Below, piece by piece: positions 57,595-64,000 of a DNA stretch of 64,000 nt. The translations under genes were made by a program, and so were the position numbers. The stretch comes from Pseudomonas laurylsulfatiphila. Its GTDB lineage: Bacteria > Pseudomonadota > Gammaproteobacteria > Pseudomonadales > Pseudomonadaceae. Location of the stretch: assembly GCF_002934665.1 (NCBI RefSeq), contig NZ_NIRS01000001.1:682001-746000 (forward strand), given 5' to 3'. Numbering within the stretch: the first letter of the stretch is position 1; each line of letters starts with the position of its first letter. Below the pieces are notes generated by a model that was not told the DNA's origin, did no database searches, and was given only the letters and a program-made list of their open reading frames with translations.

Positions 57595-58278
57595 ATGACC
57601 CGCATCTTGACCATCGAAGACGACGCCGTGACCGCCCGGGAAATTGTCGCCGAACTGAGTAGCCACGGCCTCGACGTCGACTGGGTCGACAATGGCCGTG
57701 AAGGGCTGGAGCGTGCGGTGAGCGGCAACTATGACCTGATTACCCTCGACCGCATGTTGCCCGAACTCGATGGACTGGCGATCGTCACCACGCTGCGGAC
57801 CATGGGCGTGGCGACACCGATCCTGATGATCAGCGCACTGTCCGACGTCGATGAACGCGTGCGCGGCTTGCGCGCCGGCGGCGACGACTACCTGACCAAA
57901 CCCTTCGCCACCGATGAAATGGCCGCCCGGGTCGAAGTCCTGCTGCGCCGGCAGAACACCGTGACCGCCCAGGCCACCACGCTGCGGGTGGCGGACCTGG
58001 AGCTGAACCTGATCAGCCACGAAGCGAGCCGCGACGGTCAACTGCTGACGCTGCTGCCCACCGAGTACAAACTGCTGGAGTTCCTGATGCGCAATACCGG
58101 GCAAATCCTCTCGCGGATGATGATTTTCGAAGAAGTCTGGGGTTACCACTTCGACCCCGGCACCAACCTGATCGACGTACACATCGGCCGTCTGCGCAAG
58201 AAAATCGACCCGCCTGGCAATGTCCCACTGATTCGGACCGTGCGAGGCTCCGGTTATGTCATTGCCGAACCCGTCTAA
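57595..58278 (+). CDS. OmpR/PhoB-family response regulator
   Basis: A 227-residue protein: receiver (residues 1-120) with IEDD, phospho-acceptor Asp52 in LITLDRMLP and KPFA; a winged helix-turn-helix (about 130-225) with LLTLLPTEYKLLEFLMRNTG and IDVHIGRLRKKID, VRGSGYVI. It regulates transcription when phosphorylated by the kinase encoded by the overlapping gene. The stimulus is not clear from the sequence. Overlap of 23 nt with the kinase start. Confidence 0.94.
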   Translation: MTRILTIEDDAVTAREIVAELSSHGLDVDWVDNGREGLERAVSGNYDLITLDRMLPELDGLAIVTTLRTMGVATPILMISALSDVDERVRGLRAGGDDYLTKPFATDEMAARVEVLLRRQNTVTAQATTLRVADLELNLISHEASRDGQLLTLLPTEYKLLEFLMRNTGQILSRMMIFEEVWGYHFDPGTNLIDVHIGRLRKKIDPPGNVPLIRTVRGSGYVIAEPV

Positions 58279-59659
58279 AGGCTGGCGCTCTTCCAGCAGC
58301 CGTTTGCTGGCGCTCTACAGTTCGCTGTTCGTGATCTGGAGCGGGATCCTCATGGGGGTCATGTACTACGAGGTTTCCGCCTACCTGGACAACCTGGCCA
58401 AGCATTCACTGATGCAGCGCCAGCACCTGTTTTCGCGCTTCTCGGGCGAGCAACTGGTGGACGCCCTCGCCGTCAGCATGACCTTCGACATCCGCGGCAT
58501 CGACGCCTACGGCCTGTTCGATGCCCGGCACCGTTACCTCAGTGGCGCCCTGCGCTACATTCCGGACGGCCTGCCGCTCGATGGCAAGATCCACATGCTG
58601 CGTGACTGCGATGCCTCCGGCGGCGATGATGACCAGACGCTGCCCGCCGACAGTTGCGACGCCGTGGCGACCCGCACCCTCGACGGCCGCTGGCTAGTGC
58701 TGGTGCGCGACAACGGTTCGCTGTTCGCCGTGACCCGCATCATTCTTCACGCGTTGTTCTGGGGGGTGACCCTGACCATCCTGCCGGGCATCGTCGGCTG
58801 GTATCTGCTGCGGCGCCGGCCGTTGCGCCGCATCCGCGGGATCCAGGCCAGTGCCGAAGCCATAGTCGCTGGCGACCTGAGCCGGCGTCTGCCACTGTCC
58901 AATCGGCGTGACGAACTGGACATGCTCGCCGCCATCGTCAACGCCATGCTCGAGCGCATCGAGCGCCTGATGCACGAGGTCAAGGGCGTGTGCGACAACA
59001 TCGCCCATGACCTGCGCACGCCCCTGACCCGTCTGCGCGCGCAGCTTTACCGCATGCAGCAGCAAGCCGGCGAAGGCTCGCCGCAGGCCATGCAACTGGA
59101 CCTGGTGCTGGCCGAGGCCGATACGCTGATGGCGCGTTTCCGTGGCCTGCTGCGAATTTCCGAACTGGAAGATCGCCGGCGCCGCTCCGGTTTCGTGCAA
59201 CTGGACCCCGTGGCGTTGCTGCAGGAACTGCATGAGTTCTACCTGCCCCTGGCGGAAGACGACGGCCTGGTTTTCCAACTGCACCTGCCCGCGTCATTGC
59301 CACCTCTCAATGGCGACCGGGCGCTGCTGTTCGAAGCTGTGGCGAACCTGCTCAGCAACTCGATCAAATTCACCCCGCCCGGTGGGGCGGTGATCCTGCG
59401 CGGGGTCAATGCTGGCGGGCATACACGGATCGAAGTGCTCGACTCAGGCCCCGGCATTCCCGAGGCGGAGCGTGAAGCGGTATTCCAGCGTTTCTATCGC
59501 GCCGAGGTCGGCAATCAAAAGACCGGCTTCGGGCTGGGACTGTCCATCGTCGCGGCGATTGTCAGCCTGCACGGATTTACGCTGGAGGTGGGCAGCAGCG
59601 AACTGGGTGGCGCGCAGCTGGTGCTTGATTGTCGGGAAAGCTTGATAGCGCAGACTTGA
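58256..59659 (+). CDS. Sensor histidine kinase (OmpR-pair partner)
   Basis: A 467-residue membrane kinase: first helix (about 18-40, LLALYSSLFVIWSGILMGVM), periplasmic sensor of about 120 residues, second helix (about 162-185), HAMP segment, H-box in CDNIAHDLRTPLTRLRAQLY, then NLLSNSIKFTPPG (N box), DSGPGIP (G1) and GFGLGLSIVAAIV (G2). ATG at 58256 lies inside the end of the regulator gene, a common translational coupling. Sensed stimulus unknown. Confidence 0.94.
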   Translation: MSLPNPSKGWRSSSSRLLALYSSLFVIWSGILMGVMYYEVSAYLDNLAKHSLMQRQHLFSRFSGEQLVDALAVSMTFDIRGIDAYGLFDARHRYLSGALRYIPDGLPLDGKIHMLRDCDASGGDDDQTLPADSCDAVATRTLDGRWLVLVRDNGSLFAVTRIILHALFWGVTLTILPGIVGWYLLRRRPLRRIRGIQASAEAIVAGDLSRRLPLSNRRDELDMLAAIVNAMLERIERLMHEVKGVCDNIAHDLRTPLTRLRAQLYRMQQQAGEGSPQAMQLDLVLAEADTLMARFRGLLRISELEDRRRRSGFVQLDPVALLQELHEFYLPLAEDDGLVFQLHLPASLPPLNGDRALLFEAVANLLSNSIKFTPPGGAVILRGVNAGGHTRIEVLDSGPGIPEAEREAVFQRFYRAEVGNQKTGFGLGLSIVAAIVSLHGFTLEVGSSELGGAQLVLDCRESLIAQT

Positions 59660-59663
59660 AAAC

Positions 59664-59740
59664 CAAAAGATCGCAGCCTGCGGCAGCTCCTACAGGTGTA
59701 CACATAACCCTGTAGGAGCTGCCGAAGGCTGCGATCTTTT
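59664..59740. terminator. REP pair, bidirectional terminator
   Basis: AAAAGATCGCAGCCTGCGGC faces GCCGAAGGCTGCGATCTTTT, about 30 nt arms with A/T runs on both ends, between the kinase and the convergent SRPBCC gene. Confidence 0.75.
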
Positions 59741-59747
59741 AAAAATC

Positions 59748-60158
59748 TCAACCCGGGTAGTTGGCCCGCAATGCTTGCAGTCCGCCGGAATAAATCCCGG
59801 TAAACAACGCCTCCACTTCCTCATTGCTCACGCCCACCGGTTCAAACCGCCCGGACCAGGTCACCCGCGCGCCCTCGCCTTGCGTCTCGACCTTGATCGT
59901 CGCCAGATAATCAGTCGCCGGAAACGGTGCCTGCTCAATCGAGTAGCTGTAGGTTCGGCCCGCGTTGTCGAAGGTTTGCAGGCGTTCGATCACCACCGCG
60001 CCATCCGCCGTTTGCAGGCTGCGCACGCGCCCGCCGTCACTGAGCTCGCTCCTGGGAATGAACGGCAGCCAGTCCGGCAGCGAGTTGAACCCGCCAATCA
60101 ATTGCCAGACCTGATCGGCCGAAGCCGGGATGTCGATGAAGGCTGTTGCAGTTGCCAT
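59748..60158 (-). CDS. SRPBCC (polyketide cyclase-like) family protein
   Basis: A 136-residue protein. SADQVWQLIGGFNSLPDWLP and GEGARVTWSGRFEPVG together with a long C-terminal helix show the START/SRPBCC fold, which binds hydrophobic ligands. GGAG is 9 nt before the ATG at 60158; a TTG start at 60173 is less likely. It lies 25 nt downstream of the SDR gene in the same direction, and probably shares its operon. Confidence 0.85.
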   Translation of the reverse strand: MATATAFIDIPASADQVWQLIGGFNSLPDWLPFIPRSELSDGGRVRSLQTADGAVVIERLQTFDNAGRTYSYSIEQAPFPATDYLATIKVETQGEGARVTWSGRFEPVGVSNEEVEALFTGIYSGGLQALRANYPG

Positions 60159-60183
60159 GAATGCTTTCTCCAATCAATAAGGT

Positions 60184-60981
60184 TCAGATGGCCAGGCTGT
60201 CGACGACACCGCCGTCGACCCGCAAGGCAGCACCGGTGGTGGCCGAGGATAACGGCGAAGCGATGTAGGCCACCAGATTGGCAACCTCCTCGACGTCCGC
60301 CACGCGCTGGATGATCGACGTCGGCCGGGCCTTGCGCACGAACGCATCGGCTTCGTCCCGGGCGCTGCGTCCGGATTCGGCCGTGGCATCCTTGAGCATG
60401 TCTTCCAGGCCATCGGTAAAGGTCGGGCCGGGCAGGATCGCGTTGACCGTCACCCCGGTGCCGGCCAGGCGTTTGGCCAGGCCATGGGACACCGCCAGGT
60501 TGGCGCTTTTGGTCACGCCATAGTTGATCATGTCCGCCGGTGTCGCCACGCCGGATTCCGAAGACAGGAAGATCACCCGCCCCCAACCCTGCTTGACCAT
60601 GCCCGGTGTGTAGTGCCGGGACAGGCGCACACCGGAGATCACGTTGACCTCGTAGAAGCGCGTCCACTCACTGTCCGGGGCGTCGTAGAAATCCACCGTA
60701 TTGAAGATCCCGAGGTTGTTCACCAGGATGTCGGCCCGTGGTTCGGCGGCGAACAGTTTTTCGGCGCCTTCGGCGGTGCCCAGGTCTGCGGTCACGCCAC
60801 GCAATTGCGCAGCTGGAACACGCTGACGGATGCTCGCCAGTGCCTGCTCGACCTTGGCCGTATCGCGGCCGATCACCACCACCGTGGCGCCCGCCTCGGC
60901 CAGTGTCTGGCTGATACCCAGGCCGATGCCGGCGGTACTGCCGCTGACGATTGCCAGTTTTGCGCTCAGATCAATCTTCAT
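60184..60981 (-). CDS. Short-chain dehydrogenase/reductase
   Basis: A 265-residue protein. SDR motifs: GSTAGIGLGISQTLAEAGA (cofactor loop), NNLGIFNTVDF, Ser in FLSSESGV, and the catalytic YGVTKSANLA (Tyr-x3-Lys). The Asp/Arg region VVVIGRDTAKV after beta-2 suits NADP(H). Substrate unknown; the neighbours are an aldo-keto reductase (3 nt before) and a SRPBCC protein, suggesting a small-molecule detoxification or carbonyl operon controlled by the LysR gene that starts divergently at 62223. Start at ATG 60981 (GGAG 7 nt upstream). Confidence 0.92.
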   Translation of the reverse strand: MKIDLSAKLAIVSGSTAGIGLGISQTLAEAGATVVVIGRDTAKVEQALASIRQRVPAAQLRGVTADLGTAEGAEKLFAAEPRADILVNNLGIFNTVDFYDAPDSEWTRFYEVNVISGVRLSRHYTPGMVKQGWGRVIFLSSESGVATPADMINYGVTKSANLAVSHGLAKRLAGTGVTVNAILPGPTFTDGLEDMLKDATAESGRSARDEADAFVRKARPTSIIQRVADVEEVANLVAYIASPLSSATTGAALRVDGGVVDSLAI

Positions 60982-60983
60982 GT

Positions 60984-62000
60984 TCAAGCTCCAGTGAGGG
61001 GCAAGGGCGCGCGCTCGGAAACCAGCTTCGCCTCACGCAACGCCTGCCAGAAAGCAGCGGGAATCACCGCCGACAACGCGGCCACGTCTTCGGCAATCCG
61101 CTGCGGACGGCTGGAACCCGGAATCACCGCGGCGACTGCCGGGTTAGCCAGCGAAAACTGCAAGGCTGCGGCCTTGACGTCGACGCCATGGGCCGCCGCG
61201 ATACGCTTGATCCGCTCGACCTTGTCGATGATCGCCGGGCTGGCCTGCTGGTATTCGAAGTGCGCGCCACCGGCCAGGATGCCCGAGCTGTAAGGACCGC
61301 CGACCACGATTTCGACATGCTGCGCCAGGGCGGCGTCCATCAAACGCTGCAAGGCGCGATCATGGTCGAGAAGAGTGTAGCGACCCGCCAGCAGAAAACC
61401 GTCCGGTTGCGCCTCGCTCAGATCAAGGGTCAGCTCGCAGGGTTCGACCTTGTTCACGCCCAGGCCCCAGCCCTTGATCACGCCTTCTTCGCGCAAGCGT
61501 GTCAGCACTTTGAACGCGCCGGTGCGGGCCTGGTTGAAGTACTCCAGCCATTGGTCGCCATAGAAATCCTGGGCGATATCGTGGACCCAGACGATGTCCA
61601 GGCGATCGGTTTGCAGGCGCTTGAGGCTGTCTTCGATGGAGCGCAGGGTCGCGTCGGCGCTGTAGTCGTTGACGATTTTGTTCGGCAGGCCGTGCTCGAA
61701 CACCCCGCTCTTCTCGCCCAAGTCACGGGCGGCGGTGTCTTCGACTTCATCGAGGATCACCCGGCCGACCTTGCTGCTCAGTACATAGTCGTCGCGGTTG
61801 TAGCGGGCCAAAGCGGCGCCGAGGCGAATTTCCGACAGGCCGGAACCGTAGAACGGCGCGGTATCGAAGTAACGGACACCGGCGTCCCAGGCGGCATGGA
61901 CGGTGGCCATCGCCTCGTCTTCGGGAATGGCGCGGAACATGTTGCCCAGTGGTGCGGTGCCCAAGCCCAGCGCGCCGGGCAGTTTGTCTTTCAAGCTCAT
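60984..62000 (-). CDS. Aldo/keto reductase
   Basis: A 338-residue protein with the catalytic tetrad visible: YFDTAPFYGSGLSE (Asp, Tyr), VLSSKVGR (Lys) and IVWVHDIAQD (His). The TIM-barrel ends with AVIPGSSRPQRI, the NADPH-binding part. It resembles the L-fucose or D-threo-aldose dehydrogenase branch of the family. AGAGGA precedes the ATG at 62000. First gene of a three-gene operon. Confidence 0.9.
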   Translation of the reverse strand: MSLKDKLPGALGLGTAPLGNMFRAIPEDEAMATVHAAWDAGVRYFDTAPFYGSGLSEIRLGAALARYNRDDYVLSSKVGRVILDEVEDTAARDLGEKSGVFEHGLPNKIVNDYSADATLRSIEDSLKRLQTDRLDIVWVHDIAQDFYGDQWLEYFNQARTGAFKVLTRLREEGVIKGWGLGVNKVEPCELTLDLSEAQPDGFLLAGRYTLLDHDRALQRLMDAALAQHVEIVVGGPYSSGILAGGAHFEYQQASPAIIDKVERIKRIAAAHGVDVKAAALQFSLANPAVAAVIPGSSRPQRIAEDVAALSAVIPAAFWQALREAKLVSERAPLPLTGA

Positions 62001-62030
62001 GAATGAGTCCTCTTGAGTATCAGGTCAACC

Positions 62031-62121
62031 TGTAGGAGCCGGCTTGCCGGCGATGGCGCCGGAACAGCCGAAGCAGGTGTCGCCTGACGAACCGCTATCG
62101 CCGGCAAGCCGGCTCCTACAG
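62031..62121. repeat. REP palindrome pair (CCGGCTTGCCGG type)
   Basis: Arms TGTAGGAGCCGGCTTGCCGG and CCGGCAAGCCGGCTCCTACA around about 50 bp. It lies between the divergent aldo/keto reductase and LysR genes, an unusual place for a REP because both promoters must be near. Confidence 0.9.
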
Positions 62122-62222
62122 AGGGTCACCTCGTTGCAGGTGACCGTTGAGCCGATCCTAGATTGCGAGTATCGGACCGTCCAAGACATAATGTGCAGCA
62201 CTTGAGTCCCTGAAGGTCTGAC

Positions 62223-63119
62223 ATGATCGACATCCGCCAATTGCGCTACTTCGTCGCCGTCGCCGAGGAAGAACACGTCGGGCGCGCCGCCGAACGCCTG
62301 CACATTTCCCAGTCGCCCCTGAGCCGGCAGATCGCCCAGCTCGAAGAGCGCCTGGGCCTGACCCTGTTCGAGCGCAGCCAGCAACGCATCCGTCTGACCC
62401 GCGACGGCCAGACTTTCCTCGCCGAAACCCGCGCCCTGCTGACCCACGCCAATCGCCTGGAATCCCTCGGCAAACGCCTGGGGCGCGGCGAGGAAGGCGG
62501 CCTGTGCATCGGCTACATCGAAAATGCCATGCACGCCGGCGTGCTGCCCAATGCCTTGCGCGTGCTGCGGGTCAACCGCCCGAACGTCCACGTGGCGCTG
62601 TACAACCTGCGCTCGGCCGAACAACTCGAAGGCTTGCGCCAGCGTAGCCTGGACATCGCCCTGGTCAGCGAACCACCGACCGAAGACGACCCGGACCTGC
62701 TGGGCTTCCAGGTGCTGGACGACCCGATGCTGCTGGCCCTGCCCGAGCACCATCCGCTGGCACAGCAGACCGTGCTGACCCCGGCAGACCTCGCCGGTCA
62801 GGAGTGGATTGGCGTGCAACACCAGAATGTCGCCAGCCGCGAAAATTTCGTCAGCGCCTGCATCCGCGCCGGCTTCACCCCGGATATCCGCATGGAAGCC
62901 ACCGGCCCGTTCACCGCAATGGCACTGGTGGCCTCGGGACTGGGCATCGCCATGATCCAGAAAGGCTTGAGCCGCAACGCACCGCCGGGCGTGGTGCTGC
63001 GGGAAGTGCCGTGGATTTCCCTCACCCGACCGCTGTGGGCGGCGTGGCACCGGATCAATTTGCGACCGTTGGTGGAGACCTTCAGGAAGGTGCTGACGGA
63101 ACCAGAATCGATTGATTGA
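62223..63119 (+). CDS. LysR-family transcriptional regulator
   Basis: A 298-residue protein: MIDIRQLRYFVAVAEEEHVG and LHISQSPLSRQIAQLEERLG form the helix-turn-helix; the rest is a CbnR/BenM-like effector domain (LNRSAEQLEGLRQRSLD-like region, MLLALPEHHPLA). Divergent from the aldo/keto reductase operon, which it may control; effector unknown. Confidence 0.92.
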   Translation: MIDIRQLRYFVAVAEEEHVGRAAERLHISQSPLSRQIAQLEERLGLTLFERSQQRIRLTRDGQTFLAETRALLTHANRLESLGKRLGRGEEGGLCIGYIENAMHAGVLPNALRVLRVNRPNVHVALYNLRSAEQLEGLRQRSLDIALVSEPPTEDDPDLLGFQVLDDPMLLALPEHHPLAQQTVLTPADLAGQEWIGVQHQNVASRENFVSACIRAGFTPDIRMEATGPFTAMALVASGLGIAMIQKGLSRNAPPGVVLREVPWISLTRPLWAAWHRINLRPLVETFRKVLTEPESID

Positions 63120-63122
63120 AAC

Positions 63123-63165
63123 CTGTGGCGAGGGAGCTTGCTCCCGCCGGGTCGCGCAGCGGCCC
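63123..63165. repeat. Single REP-like half element
   Basis: TGTGGCGAGGGAGCTTGCTC is followed by CCGCCGGGTCGCGCAGCGGC, a sequence seen beside many Pseudomonas genes; one arm only. Confidence 0.6.
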
Positions 63166-63359
63166 CAAAACCTGTCACCGCGCATTGTCAGGTAGCCGGC
63201 AGGTCTCTGGATCAACTCGATCGGTCAAACTCCGGAGTTGCTGCGCCTTTTTTGTCGCGGACGGTGGCCTCCTTGAACCAACCTGCAGGCGCAAGGGGGC
63301 GTTTAATTGGATGGGGCAGCACTGATGGGGCAGAACTTTCGTGCCCGGATTTCTTCGAA
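63166..63359. other. Short intergenic gap, base composition changes
   Basis: About 190 bp without a credible gene. The base use changes from the GC-rich style of the LysR gene to the AT-richer style of the zinc-finger gene, so the left edge of an acquired segment may lie here. No direct or terminal repeats were seen. Confidence 0.35.
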
Positions 63360-63983
63360 CTAGTACGGGTTTGTCCCGGCGTGCCACTGCTGCTGATGGG
63401 CTTTTAAACTACTGCGATGGATATAAGTGCTATCACAAGTCGTACATTTGAAAGGTCGCTCTCCGGTGTGTGTTCGTTCGTGGAGCTTCAAATCATTGCG
63501 CTGTATAAACTTTTTGTCGCAAGTCGAACATCTGAAGGGTTTATCTTCGGTGTGGGTTAGTTCGTGGCGCCTCAAAGTTGTGGCCGTTTTCAAACTTTTT
63601 CCACAAGTCGTACATTGGAAAGATTTTTCTTCGGTGTGGGTTAGTTCGTGGGCCGTCAAACCTCCAGCGCGTGTAAAATCTTTGCCGCAAATCCTACATA
63701 TGAAAGGTTTTTCTCCGGTGTGGGTCCGTTTGTGGCCCTCAAAATTTCCAGTGTGTGTAAAATCCCTGCCACAATACGGACAGCTCAGTCTATGACTATC
63801 GGCACGCATCGGCCCCGTAAGCCGCAGCCGAGGTTGAGGGTTGAGGTTTAAGATTTGAACTCCATGCTCCGCCCAAATAACGCCAGGTGCATCCGTCCGC
63901 ATCCCGAAAGGCACGAAAAGAACAGGCAAGGTTCCCATCGGGTCACGTTTCAATATGTCGAGTAGATCGTCAAACTGAACCAT
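63360..63983 (-). CDS. Eukaryote-like protein with five C2H2 zinc fingers (may continue past the window)
   Basis: A 207-residue (or longer) protein. From about residue 66 five classic C2H2 fingers follow each other: CPYCGRDFTHTGNFEGHKRTH (finger 1, shown partly), CRICGKDFTRAGGLTAHELT, CTTCGKSLKTATTLRRHELT, CSTCDKKFIQRNDLKLHERT and CTTCDSTYIHRSSLKAHQQQ (last one C-x2-C-x12-H-x4-H), joined by linkers HTGEKPF, HTEEKSF, HTEDKPF and HTGERPF, the linker of eukaryotic DNA-binding fingers. The first 60 residues are unrelated (LLDILKRDPMGTLPVLFVPF). No bacterial Ros/MucR fold is seen. The frame is open upstream to the window edge, so an earlier start is possible. AT-richer than the flanks, suggesting recent transfer. 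Confidence 0.85.
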   Translation of the reverse strand: MVQFDDLLDILKRDPMGTLPVLFVPFGMRTDAPGVIWAEHGVQILNLNPQPRLRLTGPMRADSHRLSCPYCGRDFTHTGNFEGHKRTHTGEKPFICRICGKDFTRAGGLTAHELTHTEEKSFQCTTCGKSLKTATTLRRHELTHTEDKPFRCSTCDKKFIQRNDLKLHERTHTGERPFKCTTCDSTYIHRSSLKAHQQQWHAGTNPY

Positions 63984-64000
63984 TACATCGATCTCAGGTG

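Overview
The window reads as chromosome of a fluorescent-group Pseudomonas. The evidence is the GC-rich coding style, 15 or more Pseudomonas-type REP palindromes between genes, a complete seven-subunit-type Mrp/Sha antiporter operon with fused MrpA-MrpB, and many LysR/AraC regulators. No rRNA, tRNA, CRISPR array, transposase or phage gene was seen. Species cannot be assigned from the sequence alone.

Layout. (1) 0.5-4.5 kb: four transcription regulators (AraC, LysR, LysR, AraC). (2) 4.9-22.2 kb: a Wzx/Wzy-type exopolysaccharide operon, all on +, mostly with overlapping stop/start codons. It holds UDP-glucose dehydrogenase, a decayed UDP-sugar epimerase, an initiating phosphoglycosyl transferase, a tyrosine-kinase-like P-loop protein whose Walker lysine is lost, an outer-membrane export lipoprotein, a chain-length protein, three glycosyltransferases, a polymerase/ligase, a flippase, a secreted glycoside hydrolase, two acyl/acetyltransferase-like proteins and two deacetylases. 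Two direct copies of a long repeat of about 350 bp (100-456 and 22486-22836) bracket regions 1 and 2.

(3) 22.9-38.7 kb is the most interesting part. On the minus strand lie a sensor kinase, a multicopper oxidase with all four copper motifs, a SCO1-cytochrome c fusion, a second paralogous kinase and a sigma-54-type response regulator. Divergently on + lie two paralogous secreted proteins of unknown type, the second with Ca-type tandem cadherin-like repeats, and two curlin-repeat (amyloid) proteins. Good sigma-54 promoter matches (GG-N10-GC) precede both the oxidase operon and the secreted-protein operon, each with an inverted repeat about 100-120 bp upstream, so both arms may answer to the one regulator. 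Two kinases plus one sigma-54 regulator recall MnxS1/MnxS2/MnxR of Mn(II) oxidation in P. putida GB-1. My inference is an extracellular metal- or phenol-oxidising system coupled to an amyloid/fibrillar matrix.

(4) 38.9-42 kb: flavoprotein plus XRE-cupin regulator, divergent from an EamA exporter. (5) 42.1-48.2 kb: Mrp cation/proton antiporter. (6) 48.3-57 kb: small membrane and hypothetical proteins, an orphan betaine-type binding protein, a chemoreceptor, a DksA paralogue with a reduced zinc site, a GST, and a 24-residue membrane protein. (7) 57.6-63.1 kb: an OmpR-type two-component pair, a SRPBCC/SDR/aldo-keto reductase group, and a LysR regulator. (8) 63.36 kb to the right edge: a eukaryote-like protein with five C2H2 zinc fingers and TGEKP-type linkers, in visibly AT-richer DNA, possibly running beyond the window; this is very unusual for a Pseudomonas.
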